The notes under the pieces are model-generated. The model saw nothing but the letters and a program-made list of their open reading frames with translations, did not search any database and was not told where the DNA came from. Both the position numbers and the translations under genes were made by a program. A stretch of DNA of 64,000 nt, from the NCBI GenBank assembly GCA_021464245.1, contig JADCRB010000041.1:835656-899655 (forward strand). The letters run 5' to 3'. Origin of the DNA: Carallia brachiata (taxonomy: Eukaryota; Streptophyta; Magnoliopsida; Malpighiales; Rhizophoraceae). This document shows positions 1-11,890 of the stretch, piece by piece (position 1 is the stretch's first letter; each line of letters starts with the position of its first letter).

Positions 1-157
1 CCAATGATTTAATAACTGTGTACTATCATTCGTGAAAATTTGGGGCAAGAAAAGACACAATAATATACCATAGTTATATGATCAAACAAAATATTATGTC
101 CTCTTACCCCATTCATCATTAATGGGTAGCAATGCTTCCTATATGTTCACAAAAATA

Positions 158-1021
158 CTATCTCCTCTTCTTAGTGCCTATCCTATCATCACTGGTACAA
201 TTACCATCCTTATTCCCATGCATCTTCCTTTTCTTTCCTCCGCATAACTGATTCATATCCAACCTTGTAACCCCAATTCCTCTGCTTTCGATTTTCCCTA
301 TCTTAAACTTCACCCTCTTCCTTTCCATTGCCAAGCTGCCTACAACACCACTACCCTCCTTTCCATTTTCCTTTGGAATTGCGCTGCCAATGCTGCTGCA
401 GCTTTGGCCCAAATTGGAGTGCTCCCACAGTACCATATCTCCTCTACTCGTATTACACACATTCTCCTCACATTTCTTGTATGTGCTCTGGTCAGGGAAA
501 TCTGGCAGCCACGCTGGAATGTGCAAATCCCTTGAATTCAAGACCAAATGTTCCAAATTTTGTTGCAGAGGCATTGGATTCTTTCTGGGAATAGGCTTGG
601 CAAATGGGATTTCATCGGTGGAATTAACAAAAACACAGAGATCTTTTAGCACACTAGATGTCAAAAGACAATTGGTTTCAATATCATGAAGCATCGGAGC
701 TCCAACGAAGCCTCGGATGGACTCAAGGTCATGGAGGGCATTAACGAGGTCGAACAGATTGGATTGAGTCCGGTTGGATGCATTGCAGTACAACACAGCT
801 GTCTTTGCCAGGGTTTTGAGGTAGAGAGTAGCAATGTGGGTGAGGGAATCAAGACCATACAGCTGTGAGGATTTGAACCCAACAGATTGGCAGATCTGCG
901 AGACCGCGGTTTTCGTTATTTGGAAAGCAAATTCAGATGGGTTGTTTGCATTCATTTGCAAGTGGTTTTGATGTTTTTTCCTTGATTTGGGTTTTTGGTA
1001 GGGTTTTAGCTTTGGTTCCAT
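158..1021 (-). CDS. TAF8: TFIID subunit 8-like protein (TAF8-like, bromodomain-associated histone fold)
   Basis: Intact single-exon frame of 287 codons from ATG at 1021 to a stop at 158. Residues about 30-105 form the bromodomain-associated histone fold of plant TAF8 proteins, with the recognisable stretches ITKTAVSQICQSVGFKSSQ and ATLYLKTLAKTA. A short TAF8-type motif IPAWLPDFPD lies at 168-177, and the C-terminus is Lys/Arg-rich (KKRKM, KKRR), probably for nuclear import. Family knowledge: TAF8 is a component of TFIID, pairs with TAF10 through the histone fold, and supports RNA polymerase II initiation in the nucleus. The protein is somewhat shorter than the plant TAF8 relatives I recall (about 350-370 residues), so it may be a diverged paralogue. 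The intronless structure fits this family. Identification is from motif recognition only. Confidence 0.85.
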   Translation of the reverse strand: MEPKLKPYQKPKSRKKHQNHLQMNANNPSEFAFQITKTAVSQICQSVGFKSSQLYGLDSLTHIATLYLKTLAKTAVLYCNASNRTQSNLFDLVNALHDLESIRGFVGAPMLHDIETNCLLTSSVLKDLCVFVNSTDEIPFAKPIPRKNPMPLQQNLEHLVLNSRDLHIPAWLPDFPDQSTYKKCEENVCNTSRGDMVLWEHSNLGQSCSSIGSAIPKENGKEGSGVVGSLAMERKRVKFKIGKIESRGIGVTRLDMNQLCGGKKRKMHGNKDGNCTSDDRIGTKKRR

Positions 1022-1428
1022 TTTGAAGTAGCAGAAACCAAACTATACAATTTGCCTAAGCGAACTTCAACAAAGCAAACCAAAAGGCTAACAGGCGACC
1101 CCGGAATTTTCCTAATCGCCTGATATTGATTGGTAGTCTGGAAACTCAAATTTTCTCACCTCATTTTTCTAGGCATCCAAACAACCAAAACCCTTTATTC
1201 AGATTTCCATCTCATGTCCAGACAGCTCATTAGCACAATCAAAAACAAAACCCCACTTTCAAAACGTCAGAGAAAAAAGGGTTAGAAAAAGGAAAGCTCA
1301 TGATAAGAGCATATAAAGCAAGCAAAGTCAAAAAGGGCCCTTAAAATTCCGCTTCAAATACCCGAATTGGTGCGATCCCAGACGCGGAGCAGATTCACGG
1401 TGGCACCGGAGAGATTTATGGCCGGAGA

Positions 1429-1476
<48 letters not shown>

Positions 1477-1620
1477 AGCGATTACAGGCGTGAAGCGGCT
1501 TATTGAGTGGGCGGAGGGAGGAAGATCGGACGAGGAAAGCGGAGGGAAAACAGTGGGGCAAACAGGCGCGTTGTTTCAATCCTGGTTCAGTCCCCATTGT
1601 GAGCATTAGTTTTGATCATT
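1022..1620 (-). promoter_or_regulatory. Presumed 5' leader and promoter of the TAF8-like gene
   Basis: This stretch has clearly higher GC than the DNA beyond 1620 and lies directly upstream of the minus-strand start. It contains a pyrimidine-rich run on the gene strand (the GA microsatellite read from the other side), which is common in plant leaders. I found no clear TATA box and cannot place the transcription start. Confidence 0.4.
1434..1471. repeat. (GA)n microsatellite, about 18 units
   Basis: An uninterrupted GA run read on the plus strand, CT on the strand of the neighbouring TAF8-like gene, inside its probable 5' leader. Such CT tracts are frequent in plant promoters and leaders and are usually length-polymorphic. 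Confidence 0.95.
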
Positions 1621-4600
1621 CAAAACTCTTTTTTTTATTATTTTATTGAGAGGCCCAAAGTTTTTTTTAACTCATAGGCCCAAAAATTTTAAGTATCTTG
1701 AGTTTGGAGTTATCAAGATTCACTTTTTGTTACAATTTATCGATATTTTTGCTCTATAGGAATTGAATTATTTCAAGTTTTGAATTGAATATGTTAAAAT
1801 ATAATTTTAAATATGTAATAACGAATAATAATATATTTTTATTCAATAATATTTGATAATTAATTATTTTTTAATAAATATAATAATTTAATAACTTATA
1901 TTATGTATTTATATTTTAATAACTAGCCTACAAAGCTTCTTCCTTATTCTTTTTATGTGACCTTTACAAATATTGAAAAATAGACTTTGGTCAAATGGCT
2001 AAATAAACCAACTGGGCCTGCACGGGGAAATGATTTGCATATGCCCAGTTGTTGTTATCTCCTTGCATTCTCCCTTTTACGAGTAATGAATAAGGCAGGA
2101 TTGTCAACAAGGCCCAAATTAAGCCCAAGCTTTCTTGCTAGTTCGACTCTAAGCATGTCCCTCAAACGAGCAGATGGATTTAACAAAAATGATTTCACCA
2201 AATTCGAGTCCATATCTTTGGTTCCATATCAAAATGCAAGTTCGAAAGTCCCGGGACTTTAGTGTATTTGAAAGTAATATTCAATGTCTTCATTACCATA
2301 AAAAAAAAGAGTGCCAAGGGTCTCTCAAGGTACTTAGCAAATAATTTATACTTCTATTCTAAAATTTCATTATTCAACTTATACATCAATCGAGATTAAA
2401 TTATCCTTTGATCGATTGTAAGAGCTTACCTTAGTATTAGCTTGGTGCATTCGAACTTTTTTTTTTTTTTTAACTAGGAAGTCGTGAGGGTGACTCTTCT
2501 TATTCTTATAAATCGTATACTTTTTTTTAATTAAAACTCAATACTTTTAAGATAGACTTACTAGAGTGCCCCTAAAAAATTATTAGGTTTTTACTTGTTA
2601 GTTGTTTATTCAAATTCCAAACCGACATAACTAGAACACGCCTAACTAATCATCTGGACTAAATCTTGAAACCTTGTAGACTTAAAAAAAAAAAAATTGT
2701 AGTTGTAGGCCGATGGCTAATTACCATATTTTAAAGAAAAAAAAAACTCGATAATTGAAGTTTTGAGATTCATTGGGAAGAATGTTTTATTACATTTTAG
2801 TAAAGGGTTCAATTACATGGAAAGGGAAAATTGACCAGGTCAATACAAAGTGCAATCGATTGATTGAATTGTACAGTTAAATAATTATAGTTTGTAACAA
2901 AAAATTAATATAAAATACGATAATTTTATTAATTTTTTGTTACAAATAATAATAATTTAATTATATAATTTAATCGGTTAATTGCACTGTAATTCGTTAT
3001 TATTATTATTATTTTTTAATCGTCTGGGTATGTTTTTCCTTTAGTAAAAGCCTATGGCGCGACGCTAAACATTCTCTTATGTGTCTTAGTTGGTAGACAC
3101 AAAAGGCTGTTAATATATTACTATTTACATTTTTTTTATCAAAAAATATTGTTTTATTAATTATCAATTTTAACTACCAATCACTGATTAAAAGTTGCTT
3201 CTACGGTTCATCAAAATGGAAACGAGAGGGTTGTATCGCAACAATTCCGTCTAAAATTATTGTGTGCGTATCTAGAGAGATAAATGTTGCTTCTTCTTTA
3301 TCAACTGCCAAACCAAATCAAGGGATCCTATTTGTTTTTATTTTTTCCTTTCTTGGTACATCAAAATTAAAGTTCAAATTTTATTGGAATTGAGAGAATT
3401 GGTGTTTCACCTAATTTTGTTTTGTGTTGTGTTTTTCAAAGAATTATACATTGCTCCAATCATTTGACCGTAGACTCCTTAATTATTAGGTTTTTGGTTT
3501 TCGATTGTCAAGCCAAGAGAGACAGGTAGTTTTTCAGGCGTCTGGTCCAAGTGAGAGAGAGCATTGAGGAATTTATGTTTGATAGCAACAATCTCAAGTC
3601 TGGTGGACATAAAATCAGTAGCTAACTCTATAGTTGGCATGTCCAATGTAACTTTGAATGGCATGCGCAGACCTTGTTAATTCTTAGGAAAAATATAACT
3701 GACAACGTAATTGTAGATACGTAATAATTTGAATTGTTAGAATATAAAAGTTATATTAAATTTTAAAAAAATAAATTATTAAATATTATTAAATTAATTA
3801 TATATATATTTTTTATATATCTTATTAAATGTATTTATATAGTATTATTTGTTTGCTTTTTTCATTTTTTGGCCAAATCAATAATGACTTGTTGACAGTT
3901 TGTATTATTGCTGTTGGACTAATTTTTTGGTCTTCATTACCGTTTGACTAAAGATGCAAGAAAATTACAGAATCAATAATGGATGCCAAATTGCCAATTT
4001 CAATTTGAACTCAATTACTATCATTGATTATTTTTGGTACGACCCAGAGCATAACATAAAAGTAAGGCGCGTAATTTTGTTGGTTATAGTACTGTTATGT
4101 GATGGGGATTTTTTGTTTTTATATTAATGATCGAGATGAAAAAATAAACATGGTGCATTACAATTTTATCAGAAAAAGATACTTAATTAAAAGAACAAAT
4201 TTTATAAGGTAAGTTTATTCTCAGTGAATGTCTTGATACAGAATAAACGGATATCTTTACATTATTGTTTACGACCACCATAGATAGTAATCAATTCTCA
4301 TAATGCCAAAATTGTTACCTAAATTAGATAGCATAAAGGCAATTAAGAGGCTCAGGCATTCATGCGAGTTTTTGTCATTGTTATTGTGGGTGTAGAAGAT
4401 GATTATTAAATAAATTGTTCTCCCTCTCTCTCTCTTTTCTGATAGCCATTATCAATTAATTACTTAAAAGGTTAGATTAGATACTCCTCTTTTATTAGAA
4501 AATAGATATTTTTCTCCCGACGACCCTCAAGTCTCAACTAGAGGTAATTTTGTGCAGCTAATAATGATTCATACTCCAAAAAGGGAAGTGAGATTTGATC

Positions 4601-6663
4601 CTTTTGCCATTAGTTTTCTAGTATATTTTCTGCCGCTAAGAAAAGAGTCGGGGGCAGCCCATGAGAGGTGCAGAGAAAGATGAGGTATAGCTAGTGAGAC
4701 CAGCCACCAAGTGTAAAATTTAAAGACGATTCCAATTTCAGAATTTTTTTTAATATTGGAAATCATTGCATCAATTTCAGAACTCAATCATCGTCAAATT
4801 TTATTTTGTAATAAAGCTAAAAAAAAGGAAAATATTAGATAGTAATAAAATAATAATAAAATAATATAAATTTTTAAATAATTAAAATTTTAAAAAAAAT
4901 AATTAAATATTATTAAATAAATTATATAATTATTTTATCATTAATTAAAATTATGCAGACGATGATGTGAGAGTGACAAGTATGATTCAGAGACTTCAGA
5001 CATGACATCATTGGCTCCAAGTAGGTGGTGTTTTTTTCAGCAGCCGAAAAGTCTTATTCATGACAGCCCAAAACGTGGAGGGACACTCCAAACAAACAAG
5101 GATTCAAAAGGGATTCCCCAAAAATACACAACCACCTAACAGTTTGTTTGGTGTGTTTGTTTTTTTTTTTAGAGAAGGAAAAAAAATTATAATGATTATG
5201 TTTTACACTTTTTTTTTTTTCCCTCAATTACATGATCTCCAACTCCAGTAGTCACTCGTTAAAAACAAAAACAGGGGGCGAATAGATAATACACGTTTCT
5301 TAGGGGTATTCCTAGTTTTTGCAAGGCCTGACTATGAATAAAAGTTTCTTTCTCGGTATAAAAAAAAGGGTGAAAAAACAGAATTTTGAAACGTCTAAAA
5401 ACTTACTAATTATTAATCAAATGTACTTTTTTTTTTGCATTATTTGTCACGTTTACATGGTTGCCTTACAAATCCCAAAAGAGAAAAATTTTGTGGGCAT
5501 ATAATTGTAAAAATATGTTAAATACGTAGTAATTTAAATTATTTAATTATAAAAAATATATTAAATTTAAAAAATAAAAACGTTGATTTTTTGTTGGATA
5601 CTAATAAATCAACTACATATTTCTTATATGTCAAATTAAGTATGTTTATATAATCTTACTTATTATAAAAATCTATAGTTGTCCTCAATTTTTTATGAGG
5701 AAGACTATATAAGTATATATTGCATAGTACTGTAAAAGGTATAGAATTAATCTAACAATTTATTTATTTTATTTATTTATTTTAAATTTAATATATTTTT
5801 ATGATTCAATCATTCATATCTTATATACTAACTTTATAACTACTTTTCTGTGCTTTACATAATTTTTCCCCCTCTTTTTAGTAGGTGGGATGAAGTCTCC
5901 AGCTACAAGGTTTTTTGTTTCATCGGGAATCATTAAAAAGGGACTGGATACCACCTAAGATGATTGTTTAGTGATGATTTCACCTAAAATGATTGTTTAG
6001 TGATGATTTGATATGTTTTTTTACGTGAAATTTGAATTTAAGTTTTAGTAATTGTGATTAGAATTAATGTCTATTTTTTTATTGTCATTTTAACTGTACG
6101 TGTGGTGATAATTTTAAATTTATTAACACTGTAGTTAATTTATAAGAGTCTTACTTGTCTCTAATAATATTTTTGACCTCAATTCTCAGATGTGATGAGC
6201 AACATATCTACAGTATATATTTTTTCTTATTAACAAGAAAAACAAAAGAAAAAGGAAGGGACTCATAAAAATGTCAAAGAAAAGTGCTATTTAATTTTTC
6301 AGAAAATTTTTTTGATTGTCTATTAAGTATTTATTTTGTGACTGTCATCTACAATATATCAAAAAAATTATATAATTTATATAATTAATTATTAAAAAAA
6401 TTTTAATTTTTATTTATTAGTTATAAATTGTATAATTTTTTTAATATATCGTATATTTTATCTAATATATTGTATATAATAATTACTAAATAATTATTTA
6501 ATAGACAGCCGTATTGGAGTACCCTTATTATTATTATTATTATTTTTTGGTTCGTCAAAAAAGTGCTATTTGATTGAGACACCGTGGAAACATTTGATCC
6601 AGACATAATGCTTTAATTGCTTGTCGTCATTCTCACAAAATATTATGCTAAAAGTAGCTTTTT

Positions 6664-6739
6664 GATATTCTCAGTCTGTTTCCTCCAAAAAAAAAAAAAA
6701 AAAAAAAAAAAAAAGAAGAAAGATATTCTCAGTATGTTT
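6664..6739 (+). mobile_element. Poly(A)-only retroposition remnant with direct repeats
   Basis: An 18-bp repeat GATATTCTCAGTNTGTTT occurs at 6664-6681 and 6722-6739 with one mismatch. Between the two copies lie only CCTCC, 28 A residues (6687-6714) and a few purines. This is what a severely 5'-truncated LINE or SINE insertion would leave: a target-site duplication around a poly(A) tail. Confidence 0.5.
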
Positions 6740-9170
6740 TATTTACTTTTTACTTATTACTTCGCATTTTAAAAAGGAAAAAGAATAATAATAGAAAAAT
6801 ATTTTTATAAAAATTAAAAAATTATTATTTGTTTATAATTTTTTTCCCAAAAATAAATAAATTAAAAAGTAATTCAAAGCTTTTTTTTAAACAATTGTCG
6901 ATAAATAATATTAAAAAATAATTTTCTTATTTTTTTAATGTCTCTAAAATTTTAAATCTAGTCCAAATAGTTATTTGACTATCTAAATAGCAATAATAAG
7001 TATTAATTTAATGAAATATTTTAAATTTATTTTATCAATAACAATAATTAAAAACATTAGCAATCAGTAATAAACTAGTAATAACAATTAACACCAACTA
7101 AACTAAACAGGCTTTTACGAGAGAATTCTTTTCTTTTTGTTTTTTTTTTAGTTTAAACGAAAGATCCTACGAGAAAATTCTTGTTAGCTGCAATTCAATT
7201 TCAACTACAGGGTTTTGGGCTGCTGGGGATCTGCAAAACAAACAGGCAAATAGGGTCAGCAGTGCCAACTTACGGTTTGTTTGGATTGTGAGAAAAGGGA
7301 GGAAAAAATGGAATGAGAAAAAAAAAATCATCATTATCATATCATTTTTTTACCTACTATTTATCAATTTAAATAATTTATTATTTTTACAACTTTTTTT
7401 TATTGTCGCCAGCGAATTGACAAGGTGTGTTGGGGTTGGTTAGCGCCTAAACGACAATGGGTCAGTTCCCAACTCCCAATACCACGTTTGTCACATGAAG
7501 ATAAATATAAATAAATATATAATTTATTTAATAATATTTAATATATAATTTTTAAATTTAATTATTCAACGATAAATTTATATATATCTAATAAAATTTA
7601 ATTATCTAAGGTTTGCCTAAACAAAAATTCAAAGGAAAGTGCATATGCACATGGCCGAATTTATGCAGGTAGATGGTCATTAATTGATTGCTGGCAATTA
7701 GCTTAGGTCGGCGGTGGATGCATGACAGAACAACCAGTCGTCCATGTACTAATAACCAAGTAAATTAGAATTGGTTTTTTATTTTAATTTTTTGTTTTCT
7801 CAAGACCAAGTAATTTTTTGCTTTTTGGTGAAGAGCTCCAACGCGCAGCCCGAGGCTATAGCCATGGAAGTGGTTTGTCCATTTTACGTCCGGTATCTGG
7901 TTCGTGCATTAATTTAGAACTATCGATAAAATATGAACGATGTACAGGCACATTTTTTTTTCTTTTAAAATTAATTCTTAACAATAAATGAATGGGTAAT
8001 GAGTAATGATAGAGGTACTAAACATTTATACTCAATGTCATATAGTCCAACCGTTTCACTTCACCACATAATGTGCCGTGCTTGATTTGCAATGTGTGAT
8101 CTCATGTAGCATAAAAGTATTATGATATTTCTCAAAAGCCACTTTATTGGTGAAGATCATGAATTTTTTGTATTTGAGATCTCAAATCCTAATTTATGAA
8201 AGAGTACGAAATTTATAAGAATTAAAAAAATTATTTTATTGTATAATTTATAATTTAACGAGTTTATTAATAGACAAAAAAAGTTACATAACTAATTTTA
8301 ATGTCTCTAATGTTTGTTCTTTCTGTTGTTTGGTTCATCAAATTATGGTTTTAACTTTGGTAGAAATTAATCAGTGATTTTTGAAATGAAGAAATTAACA
8401 TAAGATATTAATAATAGAAAAATATCTATATGTATATTAATATTACCGAAGCTAAGACAAAACTGGTGATTCTCATCAATTCTTTGAGTTGGAAAAGCTT
8501 ATGTGACGACGTTTATTTAATTTTAAGAATATCTATGTATTTAATTATTCAAGTTATAATTTTTTTTAATGAAATCCCATTGTTTGTAATATTTGACATT
8601 AATTTACCGGTTAATTTGTAGCATTTCTTAATATTTTAGTATATTTAATATTTCAAAATATATCTGATTTACTCAATGTAATTATGATTTTACAAGCATT
8701 GCAATTTAGTCAATTCATATTAACAAATATTTCACATACATCTAAAATCCGCGCAACAATGCAAATACTCATAACTATGATAAATAAAAGAAAAAATAAA
8801 ATATTTGCTGGAGAAAAATAAAAACACTCTTAAACTCTTCCTTTTGTTTTTTTTAGAAAGGAGGAAAAAGGAAAAAAATATTTCTAATTTTTTTCTTAAA
8901 AAAGAAAAAATACTCATAGTTAAAGAATCATTCTGTTTTTCCATTTTTGATTTCTTAAAAAAAAAAAACTATCGATTCTTTTTTTAGAAAAATACTTACA
9001 ATTTAAGTTTCTCCTTATTTTTTAAATAAAATATAAGCAAAAAAAAAAAAAAACACTTCTCAATATATATGATAAACTCGCACATGTGGGTTTAAAACTA
9101 GTATAAGTGTCTGTATATGAAAGTGTATTGTTTACATGTATTGCATGTAATTCATATCTACTAGTCATAA

Positions 9171-9203
<33 letters not shown>
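9171..9203. repeat. (GT)n(AT)n compound microsatellite
   Basis: Eight GT units run directly into about nine AT units. No gene lies nearby. Confidence 0.9.
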
Positions 9204-11095
9204 ATTAACATCAAATTCTATGAAATTCTCCCGTGGATAAAAAATTGTACTTCGAAAGTTTAATTTCGATGCCATAACAGAATATAAAGCTAATGAAACT
9301 TTTGTCGTCCAGAAGGCTGAGCCACCGTAGGTAACATTCAATCATGCGTTACTCAACATATATTCTCCTTGTATCCCCCTTGATATGTCCTATCGTGAAT
9401 CAAATTTTTCATCTTTAATTTATTCCAAGCTTGCTAACCGAACTCCAATATTAATATTCGAGATAACATATGAATTTTGAATTCCGGATCTCATATGATA
9501 AATCTTTTCTATGTTCTAATTGAACCAAATAAAGTAAAATAAATAAATATCTTCTATGTTCGAAATAAAATAAATTTTCATTCCCCATTCAAGGCCTAAA
9601 GATCATTTGTAGGGTGGCCACTCATGGATAAACTCATAAACATAAATTTACTTTTGCCGGGTTCTTGTTTTCCGGGAAGCTGATAGACTAATCCGTTATG
9701 CAATCTGTCAATACGTGAAACTCTGAGAAGGGAGAAAAAAAATGCTGAATGCTGTTAAGAGAACGTTTTTTGGAACCGTTTTAAAAAAATAGGTTTCAAG
9801 TTAGAGTCTCCGTAAGAGCCAGTTAATTTAAAAGAAAGTCTTTTCATTTTCTTTTGATCAAAAAAATAAAGTCTTTCCATAAACTTATGCATGTATTTAA
9901 GTTAATTTACTTCCACTAAATTATTAAGAGACTAAGTTTTACATTTTGTAATATATAGTTATTTTATCAAAGACATCGTGTTTGACTCTTTACATTTAGT
10001 GCTTGCTTTTTAACCAACATATTCAAATAACGATGGTAACTTTGATAAAAGCCGATAGAGAAAGAAAGTCTTTTTTATTCCTCTAAATCTCACGTCTCTC
10101 AAGAATTAGAGCCTAGGACGTAGAAGAGAGTGCATCTAAGGACCATCTTAATTCATTATTAACTATGGGGGAAGAGCCATACACAAAATAAAAAGCAAAT
10201 GGTTAATGGAAGACATGGTAAAATGAAGAAAATAATCTACCGCGGCCAATCAATGAGGTAATCGAAACAAAATTAAACTAAAATTTCAGAATAGATTCTT
10301 TATTAGGTAATTCTTAATTAAACAGATTACTCTAACTTCAATCTCAAAATTATCATCTGCCAATTAACTTTTCGATCGTTCAATTATTTTTTTAATTAAT
10401 TAATTTTAATTGAGATTTGAACTTTTAACATTATAAAGATAATTTTATTATCAATTAAATTATAATTTATTAGTTTGATCAATTAAATTATACTCGTATA
10501 GTTCATTGTAAATTTATTGAGTACATCGTCAGTGGATTTAAAATCTTCGAGTCAGTATGACAGAATCTGACCGTGAATTCCACTCCGTTCATTTACCTGT
10601 AAGCAATAAATTATTTATATCTTTTTAACAATAAAATCAATGTTATTCATGGCATGAATATGAACTTGGAGACCTCAGTACAATAATTAACGAAGACCAG
10701 TCAACATTTGACCGTCAAAAAAAAGCACCCGACACAATCAAACGAGGGAAGGAGCTGCTCCAACAAAACAAAAATACGACACCCAGAATCTGGCCCTCGT
10801 GGTAACATTCCCTGCACAAAACCAACTTGGAGCCCGGAAATTTTCAATAATTAAAAATTTAAATCTATATCTTTAAAATTTCAAATATTAAAATCCTAGA
10901 AGGACACATAAAATTTATAAAAATAAAAAAATTTATTTTAATTTATAATTCAATGAACTTCTTAATAATAAAAATATAACCTAACAATGAGTTTCAAGCT
11001 AATAGGAGGTTAAAAATCCATTTCAAAATTATAGATTGCAATCTTTCAATAAGAATAAGATTGACTATTAAAAAATGAAAAAAAATTGCACCCTT

Positions 11096-11260
11096 TTATG
11101 TGAGAGCGACTATCATTGCGTGAACCACGATTGACTGCGTTTGAGAGAAGAGATGAGCCACATTTCCCAGGGGTGCGACTTGCTCATAGGACTCACAGGA
11201 GGAACATGATGCAAAAATTTCTCGCTAGCGGCAAGTCCCTCTTTGGAATTACATTAATTG
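11096..11260 (+). other. GC-richer island conserved between the two MATE upstream blocks
   Basis: A patch of near-balanced composition in AT-rich surroundings. A diverged counterpart occurs at about 28818-28985; shared words include GTGAGAGC, GGGGTGCGAC and CAGGAGGAA. Both copies have short open frames, but these are not alignable as proteins with a common start. It may be a conserved non-coding element or part of an old transposon. Confidence 0.35.
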
Positions 11261-11720
11261 TCCCGTCTTTCCCATGCGAATATATCAATATCAATTCAGC
11301 AAAATTATGCAGACACGATTAATAAGATAAAAAAAATACGCAGTTAATTTAATAATATTTAATAATTTATCTATTTTTTTATTAAATTTAATATATACTT
11401 CATAATTTAACAATTTAAATTACTGCATACCTATTGTATATCTACTGTTACATGCCTACAAAGTATATTTCTGATATTGAGAATCAGGACAAGGCCCATA
11501 ATTTATATATAAGTAACATGAGTTAAAGGTGCTTAGACTTTACTAGGCGCCCTTTTGATTACTTGTCGTTAATAGTTGTTATTGGTTATTGTTGTGATTG
11601 TTGATTATGTTGTTGAAATCTTGTAAGACATATATTTAACGTAATTTTTTTTCATTTTTATAAATTTTGTACCATTTTTCAGAATTAGAATAGAAACTGT
11701 AAATATTAAAAAAAAAAAAA

Positions 11721-11872
11721 AGTCAAAAGTCGATTTATTCCTTTCGCACGTATGCTTTCACACGGAAAAGTCGACTTATTCCTTTCACACGCATGCTTGG
11801 GAAAAGTCGACTTATTCCTTTCACACGGAAAAGTCGACTTATTCCTCTTACACGCATGCTTTCACACGATAG
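11721..11872 (+). repeat. Minisatellite in the U3 part of the solo LTR
   Basis: About four imperfect copies of a 25-45 bp unit whose core is GTCGACTTATTCCTTTCACA, some with an added ACGCATGCTTTCACAC segment. Tandem direct repeats just upstream of a TATA box are typical of retrotransposon enhancers. Confidence 0.8.
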
Positions 11873-11881
11873 GGTAAACCC

Positions 11882-11890
11882 TATAAATAG
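11882..11890 (+). promoter_or_regulatory. TATA box of the solo LTR
   Basis: TATAAATAG lies immediately downstream of the repeat array and upstream of a leader-like segment. It is positioned as the LTR core promoter and would drive transcription towards MATE copy 1, about 2 kb downstream. Activity is inference. Confidence 0.6.

Larger units (their letters stand above)
1621..10640. other. AT-rich intergenic region without recognisable genes
   Basis: About 9 kb of very AT-rich DNA. Open frames here are short and low-complexity and I support none as genes. Several stretches share an AT-rich, partly palindromic pattern built around TTAAATATTATTAAAT (about 3715-3850, 4840-4950, 5520-5650, 7505-7610, again near 11340 and 13340). 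They look like decayed members of one MITE family. Other contents are homopolymers, a poly(A) insertion near 6690 and a GT/AT microsatellite near 9170. Confidence 0.6.

Noticed and set aside
8732..8987. Lys/Phe-rich open frames of 60-70 codons in the 1.6-10.6 kb desert
   Set aside because: They arise from A- and T-runs and have no complexity, start context or conservation.
11721..11872. CRISPR-like array
   Set aside because: The repeats are contiguous minisatellite units without unique spacers, inside a plant LTR.
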